Shown here piece by piece: positions 8,716 to 16,897 of a DNA stretch of 64,000 bases (position 1 is its first letter; every line of letters starts with the position of its first letter). A model generated the notes under the pieces. It had not been told where the DNA came from, searched no databases, and saw only the letters and a list, made by a program, of their open reading frames with translations. This DNA comes from Pseudoduganella albidiflava (lineage in GTDB: Bacteria; Pseudomonadota; Gammaproteobacteria; Burkholderiales; Burkholderiaceae_D), in assembly GCF_004322755.1 (NCBI RefSeq), contig NZ_CP036401.1:6820001-6884000 (forward strand), read 5' to 3'. The translations under genes and the position numbers were made by a program.

Positions 8716-9980
8716 ATACGCTCTTGTCCCGCGCCACGCTGGACGACCTTGAAATCCGCGATCCACAGGACCGCGAGCGCGACCTGATGCGGCGCTTGCC
8801 GGCGCTGCTGTCGCAGGCGCAGTCCGCTCCTGGCTGGGCGCGCATCCTGCACGGCGTGGAAGCCGACGCGATCGATCATCGCGCCGCGCTGGCGCAGTTG
8901 CCCGTCACGCGCAAGTCGCAGCTGAAGGACTTGCAGCGGCAGGACAGCCCGTTCGGCGGACTGACCAGCACCGCGCCGCGCGCGCTGTCGCGCATCTACA
9001 TGTCGCCCGGGCCGATCTTCGATGCCGAGGGCCGCAGCGCCGACTGGTGGCGCTTCGCGCGGCCCATGTACGCGGCCGGCGTGCGCGCCGGCGGACTGCT
9101 GCAGAACTGCTTTTCCTACCACTTCACGCCGGCCGCGTTCATGGTCGAGAGCGGCGCCGCGCGGATCGGCTGCACCGTGATCCCGGCCGGCAGCGGCCAG
9201 ACGGAATTGCAGGTGCAGTCCATCGCGGCACTGCGGCCCGATACGTATGTGGGCACGCCATCGTTCCTCAAGCTCATCCTCGAAAAGGCCGCGGAAACGG
9301 GGGCCGACGTATCGAGCCTGGCGCATGCCCTGGTGTCGGCCGAGGCGCTGCCCGAATCGCTGCGCAAGTGGTTCGCCGAGCACGGCGTTGCGCACGTGTG
9401 CCAGGCCTATGCTTCCGCCGATGCCGGCAGCATCGCGTACGAGACGCGCACCGCCGGCGTGCTCGATCCCGGCATGGTGCTGGACGAGGACGTGATCCTT
9501 GAAATCGTCCGGCCCGGCACCGGCGAACCGGTGCCGCCCGGCGAGGTGGGCGAAGTGGTGCTCACCGTGTTCAACCCGGACTATCCGCTGATCCGCTTCG
9601 CCACCGGCGACCTGTCCGCACTGCTCACCAACGCGGCACCGTCGCCATGCGGCCGCACCAATGCGCGCATCCGCGGCTGGCTGGGCCGCGCCGACCAGAC
9701 CACCAAGGTGCGGGCCATGTTCGTGCATCCTTCGCAGGTACACGATATCGCGCGCCGCCATGGCGTGGCGAAAGCGCGGCTGGTGGTGACGGGCACGATC
9801 GCGAACGAGACGATGACCTTGCAGTGCGAAGTGGACGATCCGGCAAGCGCCGGCGATGGCGCGGCCATCGTGGCCACCCTGCGCGATGTGACGAAGCTGC
9901 GCGGCGAGATCCTGTTCGTGCAGCGTGGCAGCCTGCCCAACGACGGTAAAGTAATCGACGACCGGCGCGACTACAGTTGA
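8712..9980 (+). CDS. phenylacetate-CoA ligase-like (PaaK family) protein
   Basis: A 422-residue adenylate-forming protein of the PaaK-like group, which activates aryl or other acids to CoA thioesters. It has the YVGTPSFL and AEALPESLR segments (family region around the adenine pocket), AYASADAG in place of the YG(S/M)TE motif, and RFATGDLSALL as the TGD ATPase motif near residue 300. The classical glycine-rich SSGTTG loop is replaced by an IYMSPGPIFD segment, so activity on acids should not be assumed without testing. It is the last gene of the operon, overlapping the MmcQ/YjbR gene by 4 bases. It gives the operon a second acid-activating enzyme beside the one at 1484. Confidence 0.85.
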   Translation: MNTLLSRATLDDLEIRDPQDRERDLMRRLPALLSQAQSAPGWARILHGVEADAIDHRAALAQLPVTRKSQLKDLQRQDSPFGGLTSTAPRALSRIYMSPGPIFDAEGRSADWWRFARPMYAAGVRAGGLLQNCFSYHFTPAAFMVESGAARIGCTVIPAGSGQTELQVQSIAALRPDTYVGTPSFLKLILEKAAETGADVSSLAHALVSAEALPESLRKWFAEHGVAHVCQAYASADAGSIAYETRTAGVLDPGMVLDEDVILEIVRPGTGEPVPPGEVGEVVLTVFNPDYPLIRFATGDLSALLTNAAPSPCGRTNARIRGWLGRADQTTKVRAMFVHPSQVHDIARRHGVAKARLVVTGTIANETMTLQCEVDDPASAGDGAAIVATLRDVTKLRGEILFVQRGSLPNDGKVIDDRRDYS

Positions 9981-10201
9981 GGTGAGTCGGCAGTGGCCGG
10001 CGGCCGCTGCCAGCCTGCAGCCGCTGCCCGGCGAACGCCCCCGCCGATCCTTTGTAAACACATTGCCAATACTCTGCCGGCGCCCGGCAGATACCCAGCC
10101 GATAAGCTGCCGATATCTTGCCAGTCCGGTTGAAACGGGACCGGACAAGCGCATCGTTATCGCGGATAATTGGCGCATTTTTCAACGCAACTTTCCACGT
10201 C

Positions 10202-10774
10202 ATGCAAGAATTTCATCATCAACGGGCCCGTGCGCTGCTGGACAACGCCGAGGAAATCTTTACCGCCCAGCAGGTGTCCGACGCCGTGCGCCAGGTGGCC
10301 GACGACTTGAACGCGCGCTTCAACCAGCTCGAGGAATTTCCGCTCGTGCTCGGCGTGATGGGCGGTGCCGTCGTCTTCACCGGCAACCTGCTGCCACAGC
10401 TCACCTTCCCGCTCGAATTCGACTATATCCACGTGAGCCGCTACGGCGACGAAGACCGCGGCGGCGAAGTCGTGTGGAAGGTGGTGCCCCGCTCGAATGT
10501 CGAGGGCCGCACCGTGATCGTCGTCGACGACATCCTCGACGAAGGTGAAACGCTGGCGCACGTAAAGCAGCGCCTGCTGGACATGGGCGCCAGGGAAGTG
10601 GTCATCGTCGTGTTCGCGGACAAGGCGATCGGCAAGACCAAGCCCGTGAAACCCGACCTGGTCGGCCTGGTGATCCCGAACCGTTTCGTGGTCGGCTACG
10701 GCATGGATGCGTACAACTACTGGCGCAACCTGCCCGGCCTGTGGGCGCTCGACAACGCCGATTTGTCGAAGTGA
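10202..10774 (+). CDS. hpt: hypoxanthine-guanine phosphoribosyltransferase
   Basis: A 190-residue type I phosphoribosyltransferase. The PRPP-binding motif VIVVDDILDEGETL is near residue 103, the pyrophosphate-loop region LGVMGGAVVFTGNL near residue 49 and the flexible loop region HVSRYGDED near 79. It salvages hypoxanthine and guanine to IMP and GMP in the cytoplasm. The start at 10202 follows a 220-base non-coding stretch that holds its promoter; I see no strong SD. Its length and motifs are typical of betaproteobacterial Hpt, some of which are annotated as hypoxanthine phosphoribosyltransferase. Confidence 0.9.
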   Translation: MQEFHHQRARALLDNAEEIFTAQQVSDAVRQVADDLNARFNQLEEFPLVLGVMGGAVVFTGNLLPQLTFPLEFDYIHVSRYGDEDRGGEVVWKVVPRSNVEGRTVIVVDDILDEGETLAHVKQRLLDMGAREVVIVVFADKAIGKTKPVKPDLVGLVIPNRFVVGYGMDAYNYWRNLPGLWALDNADLSK

Positions 10775-10822
10775 CACCCTTGATCGGGGCGGCAAGCTCT
10801 CCCACATAAGGCCAATGGGCAC

Positions 10823-10865
10823 GGCGGGTTGTCTGGCATACCATTTTCGCCACTGACAACCCACC
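10823..10865. promoter_or_regulatory. inverted repeat upstream of isochorismatase gene
   Basis: GGCGGGTTGTC (10823-10833) and GACAACCCACC (10855-10865) form an 11-base inverted repeat with one mismatch and a 21-base spacer. The right arm includes the ribosome-binding region of the gene at 10879. It could be an operator with two half sites three helical turns apart or a leader hairpin that hides the ribosome site. Function is inference. Confidence 0.4.
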
Positions 10866-10878
10866 CGAGGTGCCCATC

Positions 10879-11577
10879 ATGACGAATAACGCCAACAACC
10901 CGAAACTGGAAGTCCTGACGCCGCAGAACAGCCAGATCATCTTCATCGACCACCAGCCGCAGATGGCTTTCGGCGTGCAGTCGATCGACCGCCAGGTCCT
11001 GAAAAACAACACCGTCGGCCTGGCGAAAGCCGCCAAGGTGTTCAATATCCCGGCCACCATCACCACCGTTGAAACGCTGAGCTTCTCGGGCCACACCTAT
11101 CCCGAACTGCTGGACGTGTTCCCCGGCCAGGACATCCTGGAACGTACCTCGATGAATTCGTGGGACGACCAGAAAGTACGCGACGCGCTGGCGAAGAACG
11201 GCCGCAAGAAAGTGGTCGTGGCGGGCCTGTGGACGGAAGTGTGCAACACCACGTTCGCCCTGTGCGCGATGCTGGAAGGCGACTACGAGATCTACATGGT
11301 GTCCGACGCTTCGGGCGGTACCTCGAAGGAAGCGCACGACATGGCCATGCAGCGCATGATCCAGGCCGGCGTGGTGCCGGTGACCTGGCAGCAGGTGCTG
11401 CTGGAATGGCAGCGCGACTGGGCGCACCGCGATTCGTACGATGCCGTGATGAAGATCGTCAAGGAACACTCGGGCGCGTACGGCATGGGCGTCGACTACG
11501 CCTACACGATGGTGCACAAGGCACCGCAGCGCACCACCTCGCAGCACGAAACGCTGGCGCCGGTGGCGGCGAAGTAA
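10879..11577 (+). CDS. isochorismatase-family (YcaC-like) hydrolase
   Basis: A 232-residue cysteine-hydrolase-fold protein. The catalytic Asp is in IIFIDHQPQM near residue 24, the Lys follows an RTSMNSW-DDQK segment, and the nucleophile Cys is in GLWTEVCNTTFAL near residue 117 with a preceding cis-peptide-like VAGLWTE. This pattern matches the YcaC group, whose physiological substrates are poorly known. I take ATG 10879 with CCGAGG 8 bases upstream; a GTG at 10870 is in frame but lies on the ribosome site. It is monocistronic, between hpt and a shared terminator region at 11581-11751. An inverted repeat at 10823-10865 suggests local control. Confidence 0.85.
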   Translation: MTNNANNPKLEVLTPQNSQIIFIDHQPQMAFGVQSIDRQVLKNNTVGLAKAAKVFNIPATITTVETLSFSGHTYPELLDVFPGQDILERTSMNSWDDQKVRDALAKNGRKKVVVAGLWTEVCNTTFALCAMLEGDYEIYMVSDASGGTSKEAHDMAMQRMIQAGVVPVTWQQVLLEWQRDWAHRDSYDAVMKIVKEHSGAYGMGVDYAYTMVHKAPQRTTSQHETLAPVAAK

Positions 11578-11580
11578 AGC

Positions 11581-11751
11581 AAAAGGGGCCGGTGGCCCGA
11601 TGCTGTTAAGTTAAGCGTCATCCGGCACATTGGAAGCGCATGCGTTCACCCCAACAGCAAAGGGCTGGGGTCAGACCCGCCGGGTCTGACCCCGGAATTT
11701 GCACTTGGGGTGGACTAACTGAACGGCATTAGGCCGGCGGCCCCTTTTTTT
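11581..11751. terminator. bidirectional terminator whose loop carries a 130-bp repeat element
   Basis: AAAAGGGGCCGGTGGCC (11581-11597) and GGCCGGCGGCCCC plus a seven-T run (11732-11751) are complementary arms with two mismatches, as expected of a terminator shared by the two convergent genes at 11577 and 11754. In place of a few loop bases there are 134 bases, nearly all of them a separate repeat element at 11600-11729. The simplest reading is that the element entered the loop of an existing terminator. Confidence 0.55.
11600..11729. repeat. 130-bp intergenic inverted-repeat element (MITE/REPIN-like)
   Basis: The ends ATGCTGTTAAGTTA (11600-11613) and TAACTGAACGGCAT (11716-11729) are terminal inverted repeats matching at 12 of 14 positions. 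A second inverted pair, GTTCACCCCAA (11644-11654) and TTGGGGTGGAC (11705-11715), matches at 10 of 11. At the centre GGGGTCAGACCCG and CGGGTCTGACCCC (11667-11693) are perfect 13-base arms around a single C. Nothing in it is coding. I recall GGGGTCAGACCC as a dispersed repeat in Massilia-like genomes, but only one copy is in this window, so mobility is inference. Confidence 0.6.
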
Positions 11752-11753
11752 GA

Positions 11754-12707
11754 TTACAGCGCCAGCCGCTTGCGCGCCGCGTCGTACTCCGCCTTCAGCC
11801 GCGCCACCATCTCCGCGGTGGTCGGCACGTCTTCCATCAATCCCACGCCCTGCCCGGCGCCCCAGATGTCGCGCCATGCCTTGGCGGTACCGGAGCCGAA
11901 GCTCATCTTGGTCTTGTCCGATTCGGGCAGCGCTTCCGGATCGAGGCCGGCGGCCACGATCGATTTTTTCAGGTAATTGCCGTGCACGCCCGTGAACAGG
12001 TTCGTGTAGACGACATCGGCCGCCGACGATTCCACGATCGCCTCGCGGTACGCTTCCGTCACGTTCGATTCCCGGGTGGCCAGCCAGCGCGAACCGATGT
12101 ACGCGAAATCGGCGCCCATCGCCTGCGCGGCCAGGATCGCATCGCCGGTGGCGATCGAGCCGGACAGCGCGATCGGACCATCGAAGAACTTGCGCACCTC
12201 GCCGACCAGCGCGAACGGCGACAGCGTGCCGGCATGGCCGCCGGCGCCGGCCGCCACCAGGATCAGGCCATCGACGCCCGCTTCCAGCGCTTTCTGCGCA
12301 TGGCGGATCGAGATCACGTCGTGCAGCACGATGCCGCCATAGCTGTGGATCGCGTCGAGCATTTCCTTGGGCGGCGCGCGCAGCGACGAGATGATGATCG
12401 GCACCTGGTGCTTCACGCACACTTCCACATCGTGGGCGAGGCGGTCGTTCGACTGGTGCACGATCTGGTTGACGGCGATCGGGCCCACTTTCTTGTCCGG
12501 ATTGGCCGCCTGGAACTCGGCCAGTTCGCGCTGCAGGTCGGTCAGCCACGTGTCGAGCAGCTCGGCCGGCCGGGCGTTGAGGGCCGGGAACGAACCGACG
12601 ATGCCGGCCTTGCACTGCGCCGCCACCAGTTCGGGGCCACTGGCGATGAACATCGGCGATGCAATCACGGGAAGGGACAGGTTTTGCAGCACGGGAGGCA
12701 AGGCCAT
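11754..12707 (-). CDS. nitronate monooxygenase-family FMN protein
   Basis: A 317-residue TIM-barrel flavoprotein of the NMO/2-nitropropane dioxygenase family, which oxidises alkyl nitronates with O2 and FMN. It shows the N-terminal LPVIASPMFIASGPEL segment, the glycine-rich phosphate-binding region VAAGAGGHAGTLSPFAL near residue 157 with the catalytic-type His in GGHAG, and GADFAYIGSRWLAT near 205. The length matches class I NMOs. It is convergent with the isochorismatase gene and shares the terminator region. Upstream (12708-12819) a perfect TATAAT reads on its strand at 12755-12760, 48 bases before the start; the -35 is weak. Confidence 0.88.
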   Translation of the reverse strand: MALPPVLQNLSLPVIASPMFIASGPELVAAQCKAGIVGSFPALNARPAELLDTWLTDLQRELAEFQAANPDKKVGPIAVNQIVHQSNDRLAHDVEVCVKHQVPIIISSLRAPPKEMLDAIHSYGGIVLHDVISIRHAQKALEAGVDGLILVAAGAGGHAGTLSPFALVGEVRKFFDGPIALSGSIATGDAILAAQAMGADFAYIGSRWLATRESNVTEAYREAIVESSAADVVYTNLFTGVHGNYLKKSIVAAGLDPEALPESDKTKMSFGSGTAKAWRDIWGAGQGVGLMEDVPTTAEMVARLKAEYDAARKRLAL

Positions 12708-12754
12708 GGTCGACTCGCTGTTGATGAAGTTGATGGGATGGATCGAATCAAACG

Positions 12755-12760
12755 ATTATA
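12755..12760 (-). promoter_or_regulatory. candidate -10 box for nitronate monooxygenase gene
   Basis: On the minus strand the sequence is a perfect TATAAT in an AT-rich patch (12750-12775) of otherwise GC-rich DNA. The hexamer 17 bases further upstream (GCACGA) is a poor -35. An ACGATCGT palindrome at 12774-12781 overlaps the -35 region and could be an activator or repressor half. Confidence 0.35.
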
Positions 12761-12819
12761 GACTTATAAAAGTACGATCGTGCGAATTCTAGACGTAACG
12801 CTCTACCACTGCTCGGCCG

Positions 12820-13728
12820 TTATACGTTCACCAGGTCGTCGCCCTCGACCTTCGCCGCCAGGCCCCGGACCAGCTGCTTGACGGCCCAGGCGGCGAGTTC
12901 TTCTTCCGACTTGTGCAAGTGCCGCTGGTTGGTTTCCACCACCAGCGGGATCGATGCCAGCAGCGCCTGCACGCCGGCCACGGGAATGCGCTGCCGCTCC
13001 AGCAGCAGGAATTTCAGCAGTACCTTCACCGCGTATTCGGCGTTGTGGGCCGGCTTCGACGACAGGAAATCGAGCCGCCGCCTCGCCCGCGCCAGCGATG
13101 CCTCCACGTCCTCGAACATGGCGCCATGGCCGGGAATCACGAGGCGCACGTCCAGCGATGCGATCAGGTCCAGTGTGGCGCCCGCCTCGGCGAAGCCCTC
13201 CTCGCCTTCCAGCTCGGGAAAGATCACGCCGAAGCCGTTCTGCCACAGCGCGTCCGCCGACACCAGGATCCTGTGCGCGGGGCAGTACCAGATCAGCGAA
13301 TGCGCATGGTGGCCGGGTGCGCCCAGCACGTGCCATTCGAGGTCGCCCACCGCCAGCACGTCGCCGGGCCGGATCACGCCGTCGATCGTGAAGCGCGGGC
13401 ATTGCTGGCCGGTGGCGCGGAACGTCAGCGCATCTTCGTCCCAGTGGCGCACCTTGGCTTCCTCGGCAGCCGGCACGAACGTATCGCAGCCGAAGTGCGC
13501 CTGCAGCAGCGCGTTGCCGCCGCAGTGGTCGGAATGCAGGTGCGTGGTGAACAGCCTGTCGAGCCGGCGGCCCGGCAGCGCGTGGCGTACCAGCTCGAGC
13601 GTTTGCGGCGCGTGCGTCACATAGCCGCTGTCGATCAGCGCCGTGTCATGGCGGCCGACCAGCAGCACGTTGTTGGCGGAGAGCCAGCCGCGTTCGAACA
13701 CGCGGATGGAGTCGGGTAAGGTCATCAT
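12820..13728 (-). CDS. MBL-fold metallo-hydrolase
   Basis: A 302-residue metallo-beta-lactamase-fold hydrolase. The metal motif TTHLHSDHCGGN (HxHxDH) is near residue 60, further His ligands are in LGAPGHHAHSLIWY near 138 and IPGHGAMFEDV near 197, and the bridging Asp is in LVSADALW near 155. A C-terminal helical domain (residues about 220-302) resembles glyoxalase-II-like or LACTB2-like members. The substrate is unknown; the family includes thioesterases and lactonases. It lies just upstream, in the same direction, of nothing else but is preceded by the DUF1289 gene whose stop is 24 bases from its start, so the two may be co-transcribed. Confidence 0.87.
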   Translation of the reverse strand: MMTLPDSIRVFERGWLSANNVLLVGRHDTALIDSGYVTHAPQTLELVRHALPGRRLDRLFTTHLHSDHCGGNALLQAHFGCDTFVPAAEEAKVRHWDEDALTFRATGQQCPRFTIDGVIRPGDVLAVGDLEWHVLGAPGHHAHSLIWYCPAHRILVSADALWQNGFGVIFPELEGEEGFAEAGATLDLIASLDVRLVIPGHGAMFEDVEASLARARRRLDFLSSKPAHNAEYAVKVLLKFLLLERQRIPVAGVQALLASIPLVVETNQRHLHKSEEELAAWAVKQLVRGLAAKVEGDDLVNV

Positions 13729-13752
13729 CGTTTTCCGGACAGCTGCCGGACG

Positions 13753-13956
13753 TCAGTCGAAATCGATCGTCTGCTCGCGCAAACGCAGCTGCGCCCACAC
13801 GGCGCGCTTGTAGTCGTCGTCGGCACGCCCCCACGCCACGATCTCTTCGATCGTGCGCAGGCAGCCCTCGCAAAAGCCGGTGTCCCGGTTCATCTTGCAC
13901 AGGCTGACGCAGGGCGACGGGACGGGCGTGACATGTTCCGGCAAAACAGTTTTCAT
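13753..13956 (-). CDS. DUF1289 domain small cysteine-motif protein
   Basis: A 67-residue DUF1289 protein with the family's four cysteines: PCVSLCKMN and GFCEGCLRTIEEI, followed by W-rich AWGRADDDYKRAVW. The spacing (CxxxC, CxxC) suggests metal or iron-sulfur binding, which is not proven for the family. It probably forms a two-gene unit with the metallo-hydrolase gene 24 bases downstream. Many betaproteobacteria carry such small proteins beside metabolic genes; no function is assigned. Confidence 0.85.
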   Translation of the reverse strand: MKTVLPEHVTPVPSPCVSLCKMNRDTGFCEGCLRTIEEIVAWGRADDDYKRAVWAQLRLREQTIDFD

Positions 13957-14100
13957 GATGCGGTAGCGTTCTGGCGAGGCTGTATTCTAGCCGATACAGT
14001 GCGGCACCCCGGATTGGCGAATTTGGCTATACTGGACCAAAAAAGGCCCGTGGACCGCACGGAGCGCAGAGGAGACGCAGCACGGCGCGCAACGATTGGT

Positions 14101-14170
14101 ATTCGATCCCGATGATTCGATCCCGATGATTCGATCTCGATGAATCGATCCCGATGAATCGATCTCGATG
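14101..14170. repeat. five tandem copies of a 14-bp repeat
   Basis: Units read ATTCGATCCCGATG twice, then ATTCGATCTCGATG, AATCGATCCCGATG and AATCGATCTCGATG, with exact 14-base periodicity. The array sits 63 bases upstream of the start at 14233, in the 276-base space between the divergent DUF1289 and depolymerase genes. Copy number could change by slippage. No coding potential is apparent. Confidence 0.9.
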
Positions 14171-14232
14171 AATACTTCGCCCGCACGGCTGGCCCGTTAC
14201 CAACCTACGCCTCCACAGCCCCGGGGAACAGC

Positions 14233-15348
14233 ATGAACGAAGGTCATCATTGGCTCAAGCAGATGCGAAAGACGGTCAGGCTGCTGTTCGGCAGCAGCCT
14301 GGCCGGATCGTCCAGGGCGGCACACACGCCGCCGTCCCGTAACCAGTCCACTACATCGCCCACTACAGCGCCGCCCACCGCGGCCCAGTCCACAAAGGCG
14401 CACGCCGCGTCCACCCGTGCCACCTCCGGGCGGCCCGGGATCGACTTGCCCGACGCGGTCTTCGATACACCGACCGCCCCCGCAAGGCTGCCGCCGGGAG
14501 CCCACTTCATGAGCGGCATTTATGCCAACGAGGCGGGCAGCCGTTCCTACAAGCTGTATGTTCCGTCCTGCTGGAAAGGCCAGGCCTTGCCACTGGTGGT
14601 GATGCTGCACGGCTGTGCGCAGGACCCGGACGATTTCGCCGCCGGCACGCGAATGAACGCGGTGGCCGAGGAGCGGCGCTGCTTCGTCGTGTATCCGGCG
14701 CAGTCGGGGGATGCGAACAGTTCGCGCTGCTGGAACTGGTTCAGTGCACTCGACCAGAAGCACGGCCAGGGCGAGCCGTCGATCATCGCCGGCATCGCGC
14801 GCGACATCATCAATACCTATCCGGTCGCACCGGGCCAGGTGTACGTTGCCGGCATGTCCGCCGGCGGCGCGATGGCCGTCATCGTCGGCACCCTGTATCC
14901 GGAACTGTTCGCCGCCGTGGGCGTGCATTCGGGGCTGCCGTTCGCGGCGGCGCGCGACCTGCCGTCGGCACTGTCGGCGATGAAGCGCGGCGCCAGTGCC
15001 CGCGCGGTGAAAAGCGCCGGCCTGCCGATCATCGTGTTCCACGGCGACCAGGATACGACCGTCCATCCCGCCAACGGCGAGGAGCTGATGGCGCAGGGCT
15101 TGCGCAGCCACCCACTGGGGACGAAGGCGCTGCCGTCGCGCCTGGCCGGGCGCGTGCCGGACGGCCATGCATACACCCGCACCAAGCACTGGCTGCACGA
15201 CGGGTCGCCGCTGGCCGAGCACTGGGTGATCCACGGTGCCGGCCATGCCTGGTCGGGAGGCAGCCCGGCCGGCAGCTATACCGACGGCAAGGGGCCGGAC
15301 GCGAGCCGCGAAATGATGCGCTTCTTCGCGACGGTGCGCGGTGGCTGA
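14233..15348 (+). CDS. PHB depolymerase-family esterase (LpqC/PhaZ-like)
   Basis: A 371-residue serine esterase of the esterase-PHB family. After a Ser/Thr/Pro/Ala-rich low-complexity N-terminus (about residues 22-75), the catalytic domain has the oxyanion region LVVMLHGCAQDP near residue 120, lipase box AGMSAGGAM near 212, the Asp in FHGDQDTTV near 275 and the His in HGAGHAWSGG near 338. Members cleave short-chain PHB oligomers, feruloyl or other esters. There is no clear signal peptide, so an intracellular or non-classical location is possible. The start has GGGGAA 6 bases upstream. The gene is preceded by a 14-bp tandem repeat and is convergent with the CWC-family gene. Confidence 0.85.
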   Translation: MNEGHHWLKQMRKTVRLLFGSSLAGSSRAAHTPPSRNQSTTSPTTAPPTAAQSTKAHAASTRATSGRPGIDLPDAVFDTPTAPARLPPGAHFMSGIYANEAGSRSYKLYVPSCWKGQALPLVVMLHGCAQDPDDFAAGTRMNAVAEERRCFVVYPAQSGDANSSRCWNWFSALDQKHGQGEPSIIAGIARDIINTYPVAPGQVYVAGMSAGGAMAVIVGTLYPELFAAVGVHSGLPFAAARDLPSALSAMKRGASARAVKSAGLPIIVFHGDQDTTVHPANGEELMAQGLRSHPLGTKALPSRLAGRVPDGHAYTRTKHWLHDGSPLAEHWVIHGAGHAWSGGSPAGSYTDGKGPDASREMMRFFATVRGG

Positions 15349-15388
15349 GCGCCCGACAAGCCGGGCCGCGTTATCGCCGCATTGCTTT

Positions 15389-15616
15389 TTACCGCCGCAG
15401 CGCCGCGATATGCGCCTTCAGGCAGTCCGGGCACCAGCAGCCCACGGCCGCCGTGGCGGTTTGCCCTTCCTTTGCCCCTTCCTGTCGCGGAACCGGAACG
15501 ACGGGCGGCAGATGCGTGCACCAGCACGGCGCCTCATCGCCGCCGGCCTCGCTACTGGCCTGGTTATCCGCCATCGCGCAGTGAAAAGTGGCGCCGCAGC
15601 GCTCGCAGGTGCTCAT
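15389..15616 (-). CDS. cysteine-rich CWC family protein
   Basis: A 75-residue small protein with seven cysteines: CERCGATFHC at the N-terminus, APCWCTHLPPV in the middle and CWCPDCL near the C-terminus. The CWC spacing is that of the cysteine-rich CWC family (pfam-type short zinc-ribbon-like proteins). It probably binds a metal ion; no function is known. The start at 15616 is chosen because MSTCERC is the usual family beginning; the reading frame stays open further upstream without family similarity. It is divergent from argB. Confidence 0.8.
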   Translation of the reverse strand: MSTCERCGATFHCAMADNQASSEAGGDEAPCWCTHLPPVVPVPRQEGAKEGQTATAAVGCWCPDCLKAHIAALRR

Positions 15617-15675
15617 CGTGCCGAGGCTAATCGATCGTATCGGGAATGACAACTTATTTGATGCGGATTTGGCTC

Positions 15676-15681
15676 TATAAT
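15676..15681 (+). promoter_or_regulatory. argB: candidate -10 box upstream of argB
   Basis: A perfect TATAAT lies about 100 bases upstream of argB, followed by a small hairpin CCGGCC-GTTACA-GGCCGG. A second weaker candidate, TAAAAT at 15750-15755, is closer to the start. Neither has a good -35 and I cannot choose between them. Confidence 0.3.
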
Positions 15682-15782
15682 GCGCGTCAAAATCTTCGTT
15701 GCCGGCCGTTACAGGCCGGTGGCATGCGGCCTTCCTGACCGCTTCGCTGTAAAATCGTTCCACACTCTTTACCGGACCCGCC

Positions 15783-16709
15783 ATGAGCCAACTGTCGAAT
15801 TTGAACCTGGATGTGCCAGCCGATGACCTCGCCGCCGTTTCCCCGGCAATCAAGGCGCAGATCCTCGCGGAGGCGCTGCCCTACATCCGCAATTTTCATG
15901 GCAAGACCATCGTCATCAAATACGGCGGCAACGCCATGACCGATGAGCGCCTGAAGCATGGCTTCGCGCGCGACGTGATCCTGCTGAAACTGGTCGGCAT
16001 GAACCCGGTGGTGGTGCACGGCGGCGGCCCGCAGATCGACAATGCGCTGAGGAAGATCGGCAAGCAGGGCACGTTCGTGCAGGGTATGCGCATCACCGAC
16101 GAGGAAACGATGGAAGTGGTCGAGTGGGTGCTCGGCGGCGAAGTCCAGCAGGACATCGTCATGCTGATCAACCACTACGGCGGCCAGGCCGTGGGCCTGA
16201 CCGGCAAGGACGGCGGCCTGATCCGCGCACGCAAGATGGCCATGCCGGACAAGGAAAACCCCGGCCAGTACCTGGACATCGGCTTCGTCGGCGAGATCGA
16301 CGCGATCAACCCGGCCGTCGTCAAGGCGCTGCAGGACGATGCGTTCATCCCCATCATCTCGCCGATCGGTTTCGGCCAGGATGGCCAGGCCTACAACATC
16401 AATGCCGATGTCGTGGCGGGCAAGATCGCCGAGATCCTGAAGGCTGAAAAGCTGATCATGATGACCAATATCGCCGGCGTGCAGGACAAGAACGGCAATC
16501 TGGTCACCGACCTGTCGGCCCGCGAGATCGACGAGATGTTCGCCGACGGCACGATCTCCGGCGGCATGCTGCCGAAGATCTCGTCCGCCCTCGACGCCGC
16601 CAAGTCGGGCGTCAACACGGTGCACATCATCGATGGCCGCATCGAGCACAGCCTGCTGCTGGAAGTGTTGACCGAACAGGCATTTGGCACTATGATCCGG
16701 TCTCACTAA
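15783..16709 (+). CDS. argB: acetylglutamate kinase
   Basis: A 308-residue amino-acid kinase that phosphorylates N-acetyl-L-glutamate, the second step of arginine synthesis in the cytoplasm. The nucleotide-binding KYGGNAM near residue 46, substrate loop [10 protein letters not shown] near 78, and the C-terminal [13 protein letters not shown] near 260 are all present. The N-terminal helix ([20 protein letters not shown]) typical of hexameric, arginine-inhibited enzymes precedes the kinase core, so feedback inhibition by arginine is expected. It stands alone and ends in a strong terminator (16711-16740). Confidence 0.96.
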   Translation: MSQLSNLNLDVPADDLAAVSPAIKAQILAEALPYIRNFHGKTIVIKYGGNAMTDERLKHGFARDVILLKLVGMNPVVVHGGGPQIDNALRKIGKQGTFVQGMRITDEETMEVVEWVLGGEVQQDIVMLINHYGGQAVGLTGKDGGLIRARKMAMPDKENPGQYLDIGFVGEIDAINPAVVKALQDDAFIPIISPIGFGQDGQAYNINADVVAGKIAEILKAEKLIMMTNIAGVQDKNGNLVTDLSAREIDEMFADGTISGGMLPKISSALDAAKSGVNTVHIIDGRIEHSLLLEVLTEQAFGTMIRSH

Positions 16710-16710
16710 A

Positions 16711-16740
16711 AAAAACGGGCGGTACAGCCGCCCTTTTTTT
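16711..16740 (+). terminator. rho-independent terminator after argB
   Basis: GGGCGG (16717-16722) and CCGCCC (16728-16733) form a stem with loop TACAG, followed by seven T and preceded by a run of A, so it may also work in the other direction. It begins two bases after the argB stop codon. Confidence 0.9.
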
Positions 16741-16793
16741 GCAGCGAAACGCCAGTATCGGTCGTCCAGATGCTGTGCACGTGCGGTAAAGAT

Positions 16794-16868
<75 letters not shown>

Positions 16869-16897
16869 CTTTTGGCACCATTCCCTGTCATTCTCCC

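Noticed and set aside
9981..10201. Small gene between the CoA ligase and hpt
   Set aside because: The space has no frame with a ribosome site or familiar domain; it likely holds only the hpt promoter, which I could not pin down.
14101..14170. Possible CRISPR array
   Set aside because: Units are directly joined without spacers, only 14 bases long, and there are no cas genes; the same applies to 28218, 31538 and 36929.
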